This document shows positions 42,714 to 52,241 of a stretch of DNA of 64,000 bases, piece after piece (positions within the stretch are counted from its first letter, which is position 1; the number at the start of each line of letters is the position of its first letter). The notes beneath the pieces are model-generated. The model was not told the origin of the DNA, did not search any database, and saw only the letters and a program-made list of their open reading frames with translations. The DNA comes from Ectothiorhodospira lacustris (lineage in GTDB: Bacteria; Pseudomonadota; Gammaproteobacteria; Ectothiorhodospirales; Ectothiorhodospiraceae), in the NCBI RefSeq assembly GCF_022227845.1, contig NZ_JAJNQN010000005.1, positions 1-64,000 on the forward strand, written 5' to 3'. Both the position numbers and the translations under genes were made by a program.

Positions 42714-42742
42714 GGTGGCGGCCCCTTTCACATCGTGGCCAC

Positions 42743-42772
42743 TGGATGGATTCCCGCTTTCGCGGGAATGAC
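42743..42772. repeat. REP-like element (family B), single
   Basis: TTCCCGCTTTCGCGGGAA palindrome with ATGAC tail, same unit as 19666-19735 and 44674-44779. It lies 30 bp after the zinc-ribbon gene. A short direct repeat with the core GCCTGTGAT follows. Confidence 0.7.
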
Positions 42773-42949
42773 GCGTGTGCCTGTGATGCTTCAGCGCATG
42801 CCTGTGATTCTCCAGGCTGAATGACCCGGGAGAAGCCGGCTGAAAGATGCCCTTGATCAGAGCCAAAGGAAAATTCATGCGCCGGCAACCTGGTTTCCGG
42901 ATCGGAGGGATTATACTTCCGATATAACCCACAGCTTGGATGTATCGTC

Positions 42950-44581
42950 ATGCCCTTGCTCCGCTCCCTTCGTGCACAGCTGGTCGGCCTCCTGGGTGGC
43001 GGTCTGTTGCTGGTGCTGATCGTGGCCGCCGCCTGCTTCGTGGCCTTGGGGCAAGGGTTGGGCCAGTACCGGTCCCTGGTGGAAGAAACCATTCGGGTTG
43101 CCACCCAGGTGGACGCCGCCAATGTGGAGTTCAAGGTACAGGTGCAGGAATGGAAAAACGTCCTGATCCGAGGGGCCAATCCCGCCGACCATGACCGTTA
43201 CTGGCGCAGCTTCCAGAACCACGAAACCCAGGTACAGCAGCGCCTGGAAGCGGCGGCGGCCACCGCCCGGCAGATGGGCGACACGGAACTTCTGCGCCAG
43301 ATCGAGACGCTGCGAACCGAGCACCAGCGCATGGGGCAGGCGTATCGCCAGGGCAATGAGCGTTTCCTGGCCGCGGGCGCGAATCCCGCCATTGGCGATG
43401 CCGCCGTGCGGGGTATCGACCGGGCGGCCTCCGAGCAGATGACCGCGCTGGTGGAGACCCTGCATCGGCGGGCCACCCAGGAATCAGGGAGGATCAGCGA
43501 TGCCGCCGGCCGGACCCTGATGCTGGGCTGGATCATCCTGATCGCGGGCATTGCCGGGGTGGCCGCCTTCAGCCTGTGGATGGTGAACCGGGCCATCGTC
43601 CTGCCCATCAATCACCTCGTCGATCATATCGACGAACTCAGTCATGGGCGGGTGGCCCGGCGGGTGGAGGTCAGGCGCAAGGACGAACTCGGGCGTCTGG
43701 CCTCGGCCGCCAATCTGCTGCGGGATTTTCTGGCCGAGACCTTTCAGAGCCTCAAAGAAAGCACCAGTGCCCTGGACAGCGCCAGTTCCGAACTCAATAC
43801 CATTGCCGGACGCATGGCCCAGGGCACCCGGGATCAGTTTGACCGTACCGACCAGGTGGCCACTGCCATGCACGAAATGTCCGCCACCGCCCAGGAGGTG
43901 GCTCGCCACGCGGCCGAGGCCGCCGACGCCGCCGATGAGGCCGACCGTGCCGCCGGCGAGGGGCACCGGGTGATGCAGACCACCATTGAACGAATCACCA
44001 CCATGAGCGGGGAGATCGGCAACACCGCCGAGGTGATCCGCCGCCTGCAGGAGGACAGTGCCCGCATCGGCAAGGTGCTGGAGGTGATCCGGGGCATCGC
44101 TGAACAGACCAACCTGTTGGCCTTGAACGCCGCCATTGAGGCGGCCCGGGCCGGGGAACAGGGCCGGGGCTTTGCGGTGGTGGCCGACGAGGTCCGCACC
44201 CTGGCCCGGCGCACGGCGGAATCCACCGCCGAGATCCATCAGATCATCGATACGGTGCAGAACGGCGCTCTGGATGCCGTGAGCGCCATCGAGACAGGCC
44301 AACGCAGCAGCACCGCGGGACTGGAGCAGGTGCATGCGGCCGGAGCGATGCTGGAGCGGATCACCGCCGCCGTGGAAGCCATCCGGGACATGAACCGACA
44401 GATCGCCACGGCGGCCGAGGAGCAGACCTCGGTGGCGGAGGATATCTCCCGCAATCTGGTGGAGATCACCGACATCGCCACCACCAACCAGGACAGCGTG
44501 CAGCGTACCGAGCAGGCCAGCCGGCATCTGCATACCCTCTCCGGGCGTCTTGGACAGGTGTCGTCAAAACTGTCGGCCTGA
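42950..44581 (+). CDS. Methyl-accepting chemotaxis protein
   Basis: 543-residue transmembrane chemoreceptor. The first helix is at about 13-33, a periplasmic four-helix-bundle ligand domain follows (about 34-185), then the second helix (about 188-209, [21 protein letters not shown]). HAMP spans about 210-265, and the signalling domain contains the hairpin tip [20 protein letters not shown] and [17 protein letters not shown]. It binds CheW and CheA to control flagellar rotation. No che gene is nearby. The ligand is unknown. Confidence 0.95.
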   Translation: MPLLRSLRAQLVGLLGGGLLLVLIVAAACFVALGQGLGQYRSLVEETIRVATQVDAANVEFKVQVQEWKNVLIRGANPADHDRYWRSFQNHETQVQQRLEAAAATARQMGDTELLRQIETLRTEHQRMGQAYRQGNERFLAAGANPAIGDAAVRGIDRAASEQMTALVETLHRRATQESGRISDAAGRTLMLGWIILIAGIAGVAAFSLWMVNRAIVLPINHLVDHIDELSHGRVARRVEVRRKDELGRLASAANLLRDFLAETFQSLKESTSALDSASSELNTIAGRMAQGTRDQFDRTDQVATAMHEMSATAQEVARHAAEAADAADEADRAAGEGHRVMQTTIERITTMSGEIGNTAEVIRRLQEDSARIGKVLEVIRGIAEQTNLLALNAAIEAARAGEQGRGFAVVADEVRTLARRTAESTAEIHQIIDTVQNGALDAVSAIETGQRSSTAGLEQVHAAGAMLERITAAVEAIRDMNRQIATAAEEQTSVAEDISRNLVEITDIATTNQDSVQRTEQASRHLHTLSGRLGQVSSKLSA

Positions 44582-44673
44582 GGCGCCTTGCCGAAGCGGG
44601 TATTTCAGGAGGTCGCTGCCCTGGTCATGCGGGGGCGGGCGGGGGCATACCCCCTTTTGAATGCTCCGGGCCC

Positions 44674-44779
44674 GTCATTCCCGCGTAAGCGGGAATCCAG
44701 ACGCACACAGTCATTCCCGCGCAGGCGGGAATCCAGTGATCCACTGAAAGTCCTTGACTCCCGCTTTCGCGGGAGTGAC
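44674..44779. repeat. Three REP-like elements (family B)
   Basis: Units at 44674-44700 and 44710-44736 are direct copies of GTCATTCCCGCG..CGGGAATCCAG; the third at 44758-44779 is inverted. Their loops differ (TAA, CAG), showing compensated variation of a hairpin. They fill most of the 328-bp gap between the chemoreceptor and the SLC13 permease; I see no gene there. Confidence 0.8.
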
Positions 44780-44909
44780 GGTAGGGGGGCGCCCCGGAAC
44801 ATGGTGGGCGTGCTCCCCAGCACAGGACGTACCCCCCAACACACATTTGCCCTCCGCCCGCGGGCAATGCTGAGTTGATTCATCCCGGACACCAGGGACC
44901 TGACGCGCG

Positions 44910-46811
44910 ATGACACAGGATCAATGGCTCATTCTGACCATCCTGACCGCAACGGTCGCCATGTTCCTGTGGGAACGCTGGCGCCACGACATGGTGGCGG
45001 CCGGTGCCCTGCTGGCCTGCGTAGTGGTGGGCCTGGTGCCCGCCCGCGAGGCCTTCGCCGGGTTCGGCCACCCGGCGGTGATCACGGTTGCCTGCGTGCT
45101 GGTGCTCAGTCGCGGCCTGCAAACCTCGGGGGCCGTCGACGTGCTGGCGCGCACCGTGTTGCCGGCCCAGTCCGGACGCATGCTCAGTCTCATGGCGCTG
45201 ATGGGCCTGGGGGCCTTCCTGTCGGGGTTCATGAATAATGTGGGGGCCATGGCCTTGCTCATGCCGGTGGCGATCCATCTGTCCCAGCGACTCGAACTCA
45301 CCCCCGGTCAGGTACTCATGCCGCTGGCCTTCGGCACCATTCTCGGCGGCATGACCACGCTGATCGGCACCCCACCCAACCTCATCGTCTCCGGTTTTCG
45401 CGCCGAAACCGGGCCGGGCAGTTTTGCCATGTTCGACTTCACCCCGATCGGCCTGGCCGTCGCGCTGGCGGGTGTGCTGTTCGTTGCCCTGATCGGCTGG
45501 CGACTGGTGCCGGCGCGCAAGCAATCAGGCATCGAGGGCTTCGAATCCGGCGCCTATATCACCGAGGTACGCGTCATGGAAGACAGCAAGGCCGCGGGCA
45601 TGCGGCTACGGGAGATCGAGAATGCGCTTGCCGATGTCGATGCCCAGATCATCGGCCTGGTACAGAGGGAAGTGCGCATCATCGCCGCCAATTCAGGGCG
45701 CAAGGTGCATGCCGGCGACATCCTGATGATCGAGGCCGAGGCCGATGCGTTGACCGATGTGCTGTCCATCCTCGGTCTCAAGCTGGAAGAGGAGGTCAAG
45801 CCCGAGAAGGACGCCCTCCCCGAAGCGGATGCAAAGGCCGATGCCGCCGCGGCCAAGGACAAAAAAGGCAAGGATGCGGACACGGCCGGCAAACGGGACA
45901 ACGGCGACGGCGACGGCGATGACATCGAGGCCGCCGAAGCCCCGCTGAAATCCGGTGACATCGTGCTGATGGAACTGGCGGTACTGCCCAACTCGCCCCT
46001 GTCCGGACGCTCGGCCAGCGACATCCTTCTGCGCACACGCTATGGGGTGAACCTGCTGGCCTTGTCCCGGGAGGGCAAGCGTTCGATGAAGCGGCTGCGT
46101 TCGATGGCGATCCAGTCGGGCGATCTGCTGCTGATGCAGGGTCCCCCCGAGTCCATCTCGGAGTTCGCTTCCGACAATGCCTGTGTACCCCTGGCCCAGC
46201 GGGAGCTGCGCATCCCCAACAAGCGCAAGATTTGGGAGGCCAGTCTGATCATGTTGTTTGCGATCGGTGGTGCCGCCTTCGGGCTGCTGCCGGCGGCGGT
46301 GTCCTTCGCCATTGGGGTGCTTGCTTCCATGGCCCTGCGCACCGTGCCGCCGCGAGCGGTGTACGATGCCATCGACTGGCCGGTGATCGTGCTGCTGGGC
46401 GCCCTGATCCCGGTAGCTGGCGCCATGGAGGCCACCGGCACGGCGGACCTGATAGCCCGCCTTCTGATCGAGAACGTGGCGCAGGGTCATGCCGTTGTCG
46501 GGCTGGCGCTGATCCTGGTGGTCACCATGTTCCTGTCCGACCTGATGAACAATGCCGCCACCGCCGCCGTGATGTGCCCCATTGCCATCGGCACCGCCGC
46601 CGCGCTGGGCGTGAGCCCCGACTCCTTCCTGATGGCGGTGGCCATCGGTGCCTCCTGCGCCTTCCTCACCCCGATCGGCCATCAGAACAACACCCTGATA
46701 CTCGGTCCCGGCGGTTTTCGCTTCAGCGACTACTGGAAGCTGGGCCTGCCCCTGGAGATCATCGTGGTGGCGGTCTCGATACCCCTGCTGCTGGTGGTGT
46801 GGCCGCTTTGA
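44910..46811 (+). CDS. SLC13-family permease with split TrkA-C region and charged linker
   Basis: 633-residue inner-membrane anion transporter. Membrane parts are about 1-200 and 440-633, with the paired signatures MNNVGAMALLMPVAIH and MNNAATAAVMCPIAIG. The cytosolic middle has two TrkA-C-like domains (about 215-292 and 350-430). Between them, about 295-345 is an Asp/Glu/Lys/Ala-rich linker (EKDALPEADAKADAAAAKDK and a GDGDGDD run) not expected in the family. The second permease of the type in this window lacks it. The substrate is unknown. It stands alone. Confidence 0.88.
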   Translation: MTQDQWLILTILTATVAMFLWERWRHDMVAAGALLACVVVGLVPAREAFAGFGHPAVITVACVLVLSRGLQTSGAVDVLARTVLPAQSGRMLSLMALMGLGAFLSGFMNNVGAMALLMPVAIHLSQRLELTPGQVLMPLAFGTILGGMTTLIGTPPNLIVSGFRAETGPGSFAMFDFTPIGLAVALAGVLFVALIGWRLVPARKQSGIEGFESGAYITEVRVMEDSKAAGMRLREIENALADVDAQIIGLVQREVRIIAANSGRKVHAGDILMIEAEADALTDVLSILGLKLEEEVKPEKDALPEADAKADAAAAKDKKGKDADTAGKRDNGDGDGDDIEAAEAPLKSGDIVLMELAVLPNSPLSGRSASDILLRTRYGVNLLALSREGKRSMKRLRSMAIQSGDLLLMQGPPESISEFASDNACVPLAQRELRIPNKRKIWEASLIMLFAIGGAAFGLLPAAVSFAIGVLASMALRTVPPRAVYDAIDWPVIVLLGALIPVAGAMEATGTADLIARLLIENVAQGHAVVGLALILVVTMFLSDLMNNAATAAVMCPIAIGTAAALGVSPDSFLMAVAIGASCAFLTPIGHQNNTLILGPGGFRFSDYWKLGLPLEIIVVAVSIPLLLVVWPL

Positions 46812-46824
46812 GAGATCGCCTTCC

Positions 46825-47538
46825 CTACGCCAGCCGCAGCGCCTGGCGGAACAGTCCCTTCAACGGGGGCTCCAGAAAGGATCTGGCCTCGCCGGGCGCA
46901 ATCTTCCTGTCGCGGCAGAAACAGGCCAGGGCATAGACGATCTCCGGGCGCCCCAGCGAGGCGGACCGGTCGATGGCCGGGCCGGCGCATTTGCCGCATC
47001 CGCCCACCCGGCTGATGAAGGCGGTGTTGGCCATAAAAATCCCGAATCCCATCCAGACCGCGATCAGCTCCGCCACATGGGTCTCGTTGCCCGCCTGGGC
47101 CGGTGCCGGTCGGGAGCGCGTGTACATCCACCAGCCGGCCAGGTCCCGGGCCAACTGGGCCACCAGGGCCTGACGGTTCGTCCACAGCAACGGGTCGTAC
47201 TCAAGCACCAGCGGCTCCGTCTCGCTGGGTACCGCCGGAAACCGTGTGCCGTCACCGGCCGGCACCAGCTGCATCGGTACCGCTTCAAGCCCGGCATGGC
47301 GGCGAATGGCGGCAAAGGTGGCCACGGCGGCCTCGTGGGGTGACTGTACCTGGGCCGGGAAATGTTCGCGGATAGGCATGACCAGGTGGGCCTGGTCCAG
47401 GGGACGCAGGTCATCCTGCTGTGCCATGGCCCACGCGTGAACGTCCCGGATCCAGGCGCAGGTGGTGTCGTCGACGATGGGGGCACGGCGAAACAGGTTC
47501 AGCCAGGCGGGAACGGCGGGATTCAAGATTGAACTCAT
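46825..47538 (-). CDS. Conserved-looking protein of unknown function
   Basis: 237 residues, soluble. The central part has LARDLAGWWMYTRSRP and NETHVAELIAVWMGFGIFMANTAF, a His/Glu pattern within a hydrophobic helix that could bind metal but is not a canonical HExxH. GGCGKCAG nearby holds two Cys. The family is unfamiliar to me. It is downstream of, and in the same direction as, the DUF393 gene, 27 nt apart, so both may form an operon. Confidence 0.7.
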   Translation of the reverse strand: MSSILNPAVPAWLNLFRRAPIVDDTTCAWIRDVHAWAMAQQDDLRPLDQAHLVMPIREHFPAQVQSPHEAAVATFAAIRRHAGLEAVPMQLVPAGDGTRFPAVPSETEPLVLEYDPLLWTNRQALVAQLARDLAGWWMYTRSRPAPAQAGNETHVAELIAVWMGFGIFMANTAFISRVGGCGKCAGPAIDRSASLGRPEIVYALACFCRDRKIAPGEARSFLEPPLKGLFRQALRLA

Positions 47539-47565
47539 GGGAGGAACCGGGTGCGGGCATGATCT

Positions 47566-47940
47566 TCAGATCGTACACTGACTGCTGTGTCTACGGCGCC
47601 ATTTGGCCCACTGGTTGTAGGCAAAGTCACCGCAATGGAAAAGCCCCGGCAGACTCAACAGGGCGGCGGTCCTGCCCATGCCCGCCGCGCGCCAGTAACC
47701 CAGGGTGGCGGCAAAGCCCACCCGCATCCGTTCACCGTCGAAATAATGGATGCGGGTCAGCAGGGCTTCCAGTGAATAGCCCTCGGGCGGCCGGAAATCG
47801 GCGGCACTGATGTCTATCAGACTGACCCGTGGCTCCAGACGGGGACGCAGCTTGTTGATTTCCTTCCGGCACAGCCCGCAGGAGGCGTCATAGTAAAGAC
47901 GAGGTTGCGATTCGGTCGACACGGTCACCTCCGGATTCAT
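47566..47940 (-). CDS. DCC-family thiol-disulfide oxidoreductase-like protein (DUF393)
   Basis: 124 residues. The N-terminal motif YYDASCGLCRKEINKLRPR contains the CxxC expected in the DCC/DUF393 family, thought to have a thioredoxin-like fold. LIDISAADFRPPEGYSLEAL and the late AYNQWAKWRRRH complete the pattern. No signal peptide. Its function is not established. It is divergent from the carotenoid oxygenase gene. Confidence 0.85.
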   Translation of the reverse strand: MNPEVTVSTESQPRLYYDASCGLCRKEINKLRPRLEPRVSLIDISAADFRPPEGYSLEALLTRIHYFDGERMRVGFAATLGYWRAAGMGRTAALLSLPGLFHCGDFAYNQWAKWRRRHSSQCTI

Positions 47941-48129
47941 TCATTTGCGGAAATCCTGTAGAACCATTCTAACCCTCATATATCCTGATGGCGATGTACC
48001 CTTGATGAAAGAAGACAACAGGGTTGCTGCACCAAGCCCCTCGGGGAGAGGGGCGTATCTGCGATGGAATCCGGGTTCTTTCGCGTTGACTCTCATGCAT
48101 CTTGACAGTTGGCGGAACGGGAGCTTGAT

Positions 48130-49557
48130 ATGACGGCAGCAAGGGTTGGCTATCACCTGGGTGTCACGTCCCAGGGCCGGGAGGTGGATCAGGACGCCCT
48201 GCCCCTGCGCGGGCACCTGCCCGACTGGCTGAAGGGGGTACTGCTGCGCAACGGTCCAGGCCTGTTCGAGACCGGCGACTACCACTGCCGTCACTGGTTC
48301 GACGGGCTGGCCATGCTGCAGTCCTTCACCCTGCGGGGCGGGCGCGTGGGGTTTCGCAACCGGCATCTGGCCACTCGCACCCTGGAACAGGCCCGGCACA
48401 ACGGACGTATCCAGGGCTCGGGATTCGCCACCGACACCCATCATTCCCTGCTCAAGCGCCTGCGGGGTCTGGTGCGGCCCGTCCTCACGGACAACGCCAA
48501 CGTGAACATTGCCCATCTGGCCGGCCAGGTCGTATGCCTGACCGAAACGCCCCTCCCCATGGCCTTCGACCCGGACACCCTGGAGACCCGGGGCCCCCTG
48601 CCCTTCACCGACACCACCGAGTTGCACCTGAGCACGGCCCACCCCATGGCAGACAGCCACAGCGGGGATCTCTACGGCTTCGGGATACGGTTCGGCCTCA
48701 ACAGTGAATACCTGCTGTTCCGCATCCCCGCCGGCACACGGCGGCGCCGGATCATCGCCCGGTTGCCGGTGAAGACCCCCGCCTACATGCACAGCTTTGC
48801 CCTCACCCGTCACCACCTGGTATTGAGCGAATTTCCGCTGGTGGTCACGCCCCTGGACATGCTGATCACGGGCCGGCCGTTCATCGAAAACTTCCGCTGG
48901 CTACCGGAGCTTGGCACCCGCTTCCAGGTCTTCGACCGGCAGCGCGGCACCCACCTGGCCACCTGCGTGGGTGAGCCCTGCTTTGCCTTTCATCACATCA
49001 ACGCCTTTGAGGACCAGGCCGGTCGGCTGCAGGTGGATCTGGCCGCCTATCCGGATGCCGACGTCATCCGCCGCCTGTACCTGGAACCCCTGCGCCGGGG
49101 CTGGACGGAGCCGGCCTGCGGCGAGGCCTGGCGCTTCACGCTGGATGTCCGCCGGGGCACCGCGACCCGCACCGTGCTCGGTGAACGCGGTCTGGAGTTA
49201 CCCCGCATCCATGCCACCCGATGCAGTGGCCGGGACTATCGTTACGTCTACGGAACCGGCAACCATGTCCCCGGGGCGCTGATGGATGAACTGGTGAAGC
49301 TAGATGTCGGACGCGGCACGCACCTGACCTGGAGCGAGGCCGACGGCTACCCCGGCGAACCGGTGTTCGTGCCCAGACCCGGCGCCACCGAGGAGGACGA
49401 TGGCGTGCTGCTGAGCGTGGTCCTGGATGCCGCCGCCGGCACCAGTCACCTGCTGATCCTGGATGCCCGCACCCTGGAGGAACGGGCGCGGGCCACCCTG
49501 CCCATCCCCCTGCCCTTCGGCTTTCACGGAGCGTTCCTGCCCGATCATGCCGGGTAG
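48130..49557 (+). CDS. Carotenoid cleavage oxygenase family protein
   Basis: 475 residues from ATG 48130, which has GGGAG 7 nt upstream; a TTG frame start at 48109 is less likely. The RPE65/CCD family is a seven-bladed propeller with four His iron ligands. Candidate ligands lie in STAHPMADSHSGDLY, YMHSFALTRHHLVL, FHHINAFED and the C-terminal GFHGAFLPDH. LRNGPGLFETGD and HWFDGLAMLQSF near the N-terminus are the usual opening blocks. The enzymes cleave carotenoids or stilbenes with O2. Carotenoid biosynthesis genes are not in the window. Confidence 0.9.
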   Translation: MTAARVGYHLGVTSQGREVDQDALPLRGHLPDWLKGVLLRNGPGLFETGDYHCRHWFDGLAMLQSFTLRGGRVGFRNRHLATRTLEQARHNGRIQGSGFATDTHHSLLKRLRGLVRPVLTDNANVNIAHLAGQVVCLTETPLPMAFDPDTLETRGPLPFTDTTELHLSTAHPMADSHSGDLYGFGIRFGLNSEYLLFRIPAGTRRRRIIARLPVKTPAYMHSFALTRHHLVLSEFPLVVTPLDMLITGRPFIENFRWLPELGTRFQVFDRQRGTHLATCVGEPCFAFHHINAFEDQAGRLQVDLAAYPDADVIRRLYLEPLRRGWTEPACGEAWRFTLDVRRGTATRTVLGERGLELPRIHATRCSGRDYRYVYGTGNHVPGALMDELVKLDVGRGTHLTWSEADGYPGEPVFVPRPGATEEDDGVLLSVVLDAAAGTSHLLILDARTLEERARATLPIPLPFGFHGAFLPDHAG

Positions 49558-49576
49558 GTGGCGTTTGCAAACGGGG

Positions 49577-49939
49577 TCAGGAAACGAATTTCTCAATCAC
49601 GCTGTCCGCCCCGATCAGGGGGAGAATGCGGACCAGCACCTGATCCATTACGCCGTTCTCGGCCTTGGTGATGAAATCGGCTTTCCGGTCTTTCCAGGAC
49701 AGGGTCTGGATCAGGCTTGACGCGACTACGGAAGGCTTGTCCAGATTACTCACGGGAACCTCGGTGGCAGTACCGCGAATGCTTGTGCTGATTGGGCAGC
49801 AGATCAGCAATCCAGTCTGCCCGTTGTACTGCCTGGATGACAATACCAGCGCTGGTCGGTATTTTCCGATCTCCTTGCCCTTGGTGGGCTCGAAGTCCAG
49901 CCAGACAATATCGTTTCGATCAGGAACGTACTGAACCAT
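49577..49939 (-). CDS. mazF: MazF/PemK-type toxin
   Basis: 120-residue sequence-specific mRNA interferase. The opening VPDRNDIVWLDFEPTKGKEI and the block YRPALVLSSRQYNGQTGL are the MazF signature, followed by CCPISTSIRG and a late VRILPLIG. Length is normal. The start ATG 49939 overlaps the mazE stop codon by one base (TGATG), the classic coupling of antitoxin-toxin operons. The system sits between the carotenoid oxygenase and glmS. Confidence 0.93.
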   Translation of the reverse strand: MVQYVPDRNDIVWLDFEPTKGKEIGKYRPALVLSSRQYNGQTGLLICCPISTSIRGTATEVPVSNLDKPSVVASSLIQTLSWKDRKADFITKAENGVMDQVLVRILPLIGADSVIEKFVS

Positions 49940-50199
49940 CAATCCCCCACCTCGGCCGAGGAGGGTCGGGCAAGCTCGTCCGCGTGAGCACCATGGGCAT
50001 CAAGCCCTTTCAGCAGCTCGGCTTCCGAGAAGGGAAGGTTGACCTTGCGCGGCGCCTTTTCGGCAGCCTCGATCACAATTTTTCCGGCCTTCACATCAAT
50101 GGTGATCGGGCTGGAAATGTCCAGTTTGGCTTGAGCCAAAATCTTGCTGGACAGGCGCACAGCCGCGCTGTTTCCCCAACGCTTGATTTGGCTTTGCAT
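49939..50199 (-). CDS. mazE: MazE-type antitoxin (AbrB/SpoVT fold)
   Basis: 86 residues. The swapped-hairpin DNA-binding domain MQSQIKRWGNSAAVRLSSKI is unmistakable. The C-terminal half is acidic and disordered-looking, as needed for binding MazF. ATG 50199 was chosen because the MazE motif begins there and a G-rich ribosome site precedes it. It should repress its own promoter at 50243-50271. Confidence 0.92.
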   Translation of the reverse strand: MQSQIKRWGNSAAVRLSSKILAQAKLDISSPITIDVKAGKIVIEAAEKAPRKVNLPFSEAELLKGLDAHGAHADELARPSSAEVGD

Positions 50200-50242
50200 A
50201 TCCCCCCCCCCCGGCCAACCGCCATGGACGCACAATGCGCCT

Positions 50243-50271
50243 ACCATAGTCGGCATGAAAACAGGTGTCAA
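50243..50271 (-). promoter_or_regulatory. Sigma-70 promoter of mazEF
   Basis: On the minus strand, TTGACA (-35, exact consensus) and TATGGT (-10) are 17 nt apart. Transcription would start about 37 nt before the mazE ATG. Confidence 0.7.
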
Positions 50272-50324
50272 CATATGTATCTACCTGCCAGACAGATTTC
50301 AATTCCCGCAATCCTGACAACGGT

Positions 50325-50354
50325 TGTGGGATGAAAATAAAGTTTCATCCCACA
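50325..50354. terminator. Perfect 12-bp inverted repeat between glmS and mazEF
   Basis: TGTGGGATGAAA and its exact complement flank a 6-nt loop, 26 bp after the glmS stop codon. No long T-run follows, but the position fits a terminator that insulates glmS from the mazEF promoter. Confidence 0.55.
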
Positions 50355-50379
50355 CAAATAGGACCGAAGACGTCGCCCC

Positions 50380-52212
50380 CTACTCCACCGTGACTGACTT
50401 GGCCAGGTTACGGGGCTGGTCCACGTCGGTGCCCTTGAGCACGGCGGTATGATAGGCCAGCAGTTGCAGGGGGATGGTGTGGATGATGGGAGAAAGCCAA
50501 TCGTCCACCGGCGGCACCGCCAGGCTCTGGATGGCGCCATCGTGGCCCAGGGCTTCCACGTCGTCGGTGAAGACCAGCAAATGCCCACCCCTGGCCCGGA
50601 CTTCTTCCAGGTTGGACTTGAGCTTTTCCAGCAGGGGGTTGTTGGGGGCGACCACCACCACGGGCATGTCCGCGTCCACCAGGGCCAGGGGGCCATGCTT
50701 GAGTTCGCCGGCGGGATAGGCCTCGGCGTGGATGTAGGAGATTTCCTTGAGCTTGAGGGCGCCTTCCAGGGCGATGGGGTAATGACAGCCCCGGCCCAGG
50801 AACAGGGCGTGCTGCTTTTCCACCAGGGTCATGGCCAGGCGTTCGATGGGGCCGTCCAGGTGGAGTACCTTTTCCATCACCGCCGGAAGGGCGCGTAGCT
50901 GTTCCACGAAGTGGCGGATGCGGGCGGCATCCAGGCCGTGGTGGCGACCCAGGGCCAGGACCAGCAGGAACAAGGCCACCAGTTGGGTGGTGAAGGCCTT
51001 GGTGGAGGCCACGCCGATCTCCGGCCCGGCATGGGTCATGAGGACCATGTCGGACTCCCGCACCAGGGAGCTTTCCGGCACGTTGCAGATGGCCAAAGAA
51101 CCCAGGTAGTCATCTTCCCGCGCCTGCCGCAGGGCGGCCAGGGAGTCGGCGGTTTCGCCGGACTGGGAGATGGTCAGCAGCAGGCAGTCGGGCAGTACGG
51201 CATGGCGGCGATAGCGGAATTCGCTGGCCACTTCCACCCGGCAGGGCAGACCCAGCAGACCCTCGATCCAGTAAGCGGCCACCATACCCGCATGGTAGCT
51301 GGTGCCGCAGGCCAGGATCTGGACCGACCTCACCCGCTTGAGCAGGGCCTCGGAGTCGGGACCCAGGATACCTTCCAGCACCCCGTCACCGGACAGGCGG
51401 CCCTCCAGGGTCTCGGCCACGGCCCGGGGCTGTTCGTGGATCTCCTTGAGCATGAAGTGCCGGTAGCGGCCCCGGTCGGCGGCGTTGGCAGTGAGGCTGC
51501 TTTCGGTGACCGGACGTTCCACGGGACGCAGTTCGGCATCAAAAAGCTGCACCTGGTCCCGGCGCAGTTCCGCCAGATCGCCGTTTTCCAGGTAGATGAA
51601 GCGCTGGGTCACCGGCAGCATGGCCTGGATGTCGGAGGCGATGAAGTGTTCGCCGATGCCCACCCCGATGATCAGGGGGCTGCCCTGGCGCACGGCGATG
51701 AGGCGGTCGGGCTGGTCGCGGGCAATCACGCCCAGGGCATAGGCGCCGGTGAAGTGGGTCACCGCCCGCTGCACTGATTCCAGCAGGTCCAGCCCCTGGA
51801 GGCAGTAATCCATGATCTGGTGGGCGATCACCTCGGTGTCGGTGTCCGAGGTAAAGGTGTAGCCCTTGGCCTTGAGTTCGCCGCGGATCTCGGCGTAGTT
51901 CTCGATGATGCCGTTGTGGACCACGGCGATGTGGTCCCGGCTCATGTGGGGGTGGGCGTTGTATTCGGTGGGGCTGCCGTGGGTGGCCCAGCGGGTGTGG
52001 GCGATGCCCAGGGTGCCGCGCAGGCCGGCTCCGGCCAGGCGCTGGGCGAGGGCTTCCACCTTGCCGACGGCCCGCTCCCGCTGCAGGCCGGCATCCGGGT
52101 TCAGGACCACCAGGCCGGCGGAGTCGTAGCCGCGGTATTCCAGGCGGCGCAGGCCTTCGATAAGGATGGGTTCTACGTCACGCTGGGCGATGGCGCCGAT
52201 GATTCCGCACAT
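50380..52212 (-). CDS. glmS: Glutamine-fructose-6-phosphate aminotransferase
   Basis: 610-residue enzyme forming glucosamine-6-phosphate, first step toward UDP-GlcNAc for peptidoglycan and LPS. The N-terminal glutaminase has catalytic Cys2 (MCGIIGAIAQRDVEPILIEG) and HTRWATHG. The isomerase half has two SIS domains with ACGTSYHAG and SQSGETADSLAAL. The C-terminus ends NLAKSVTVE as usual. It is downstream of glmU in the same direction, a common pairing next to the ATP synthase operon. Confidence 0.98.
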   Translation of the reverse strand: MCGIIGAIAQRDVEPILIEGLRRLEYRGYDSAGLVVLNPDAGLQRERAVGKVEALAQRLAGAGLRGTLGIAHTRWATHGSPTEYNAHPHMSRDHIAVVHNGIIENYAEIRGELKAKGYTFTSDTDTEVIAHQIMDYCLQGLDLLESVQRAVTHFTGAYALGVIARDQPDRLIAVRQGSPLIIGVGIGEHFIASDIQAMLPVTQRFIYLENGDLAELRRDQVQLFDAELRPVERPVTESSLTANAADRGRYRHFMLKEIHEQPRAVAETLEGRLSGDGVLEGILGPDSEALLKRVRSVQILACGTSYHAGMVAAYWIEGLLGLPCRVEVASEFRYRRHAVLPDCLLLTISQSGETADSLAALRQAREDDYLGSLAICNVPESSLVRESDMVLMTHAGPEIGVASTKAFTTQLVALFLLVLALGRHHGLDAARIRHFVEQLRALPAVMEKVLHLDGPIERLAMTLVEKQHALFLGRGCHYPIALEGALKLKEISYIHAEAYPAGELKHGPLALVDADMPVVVVAPNNPLLEKLKSNLEEVRARGGHLLVFTDDVEALGHDGAIQSLAVPPVDDWLSPIIHTIPLQLLAYHTAVLKGTDVDQPRNLAKSVTVE

Positions 52213-52241
52213 GGTTTGCTGGCCTCTGCTGGTCTTCGGGT

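Noticed and set aside
50325-50354. glmS ribozyme-like element
   Set aside because: It lies downstream of glmS, is a simple hairpin, and the ribozyme is known from Gram-positive glmS leaders.
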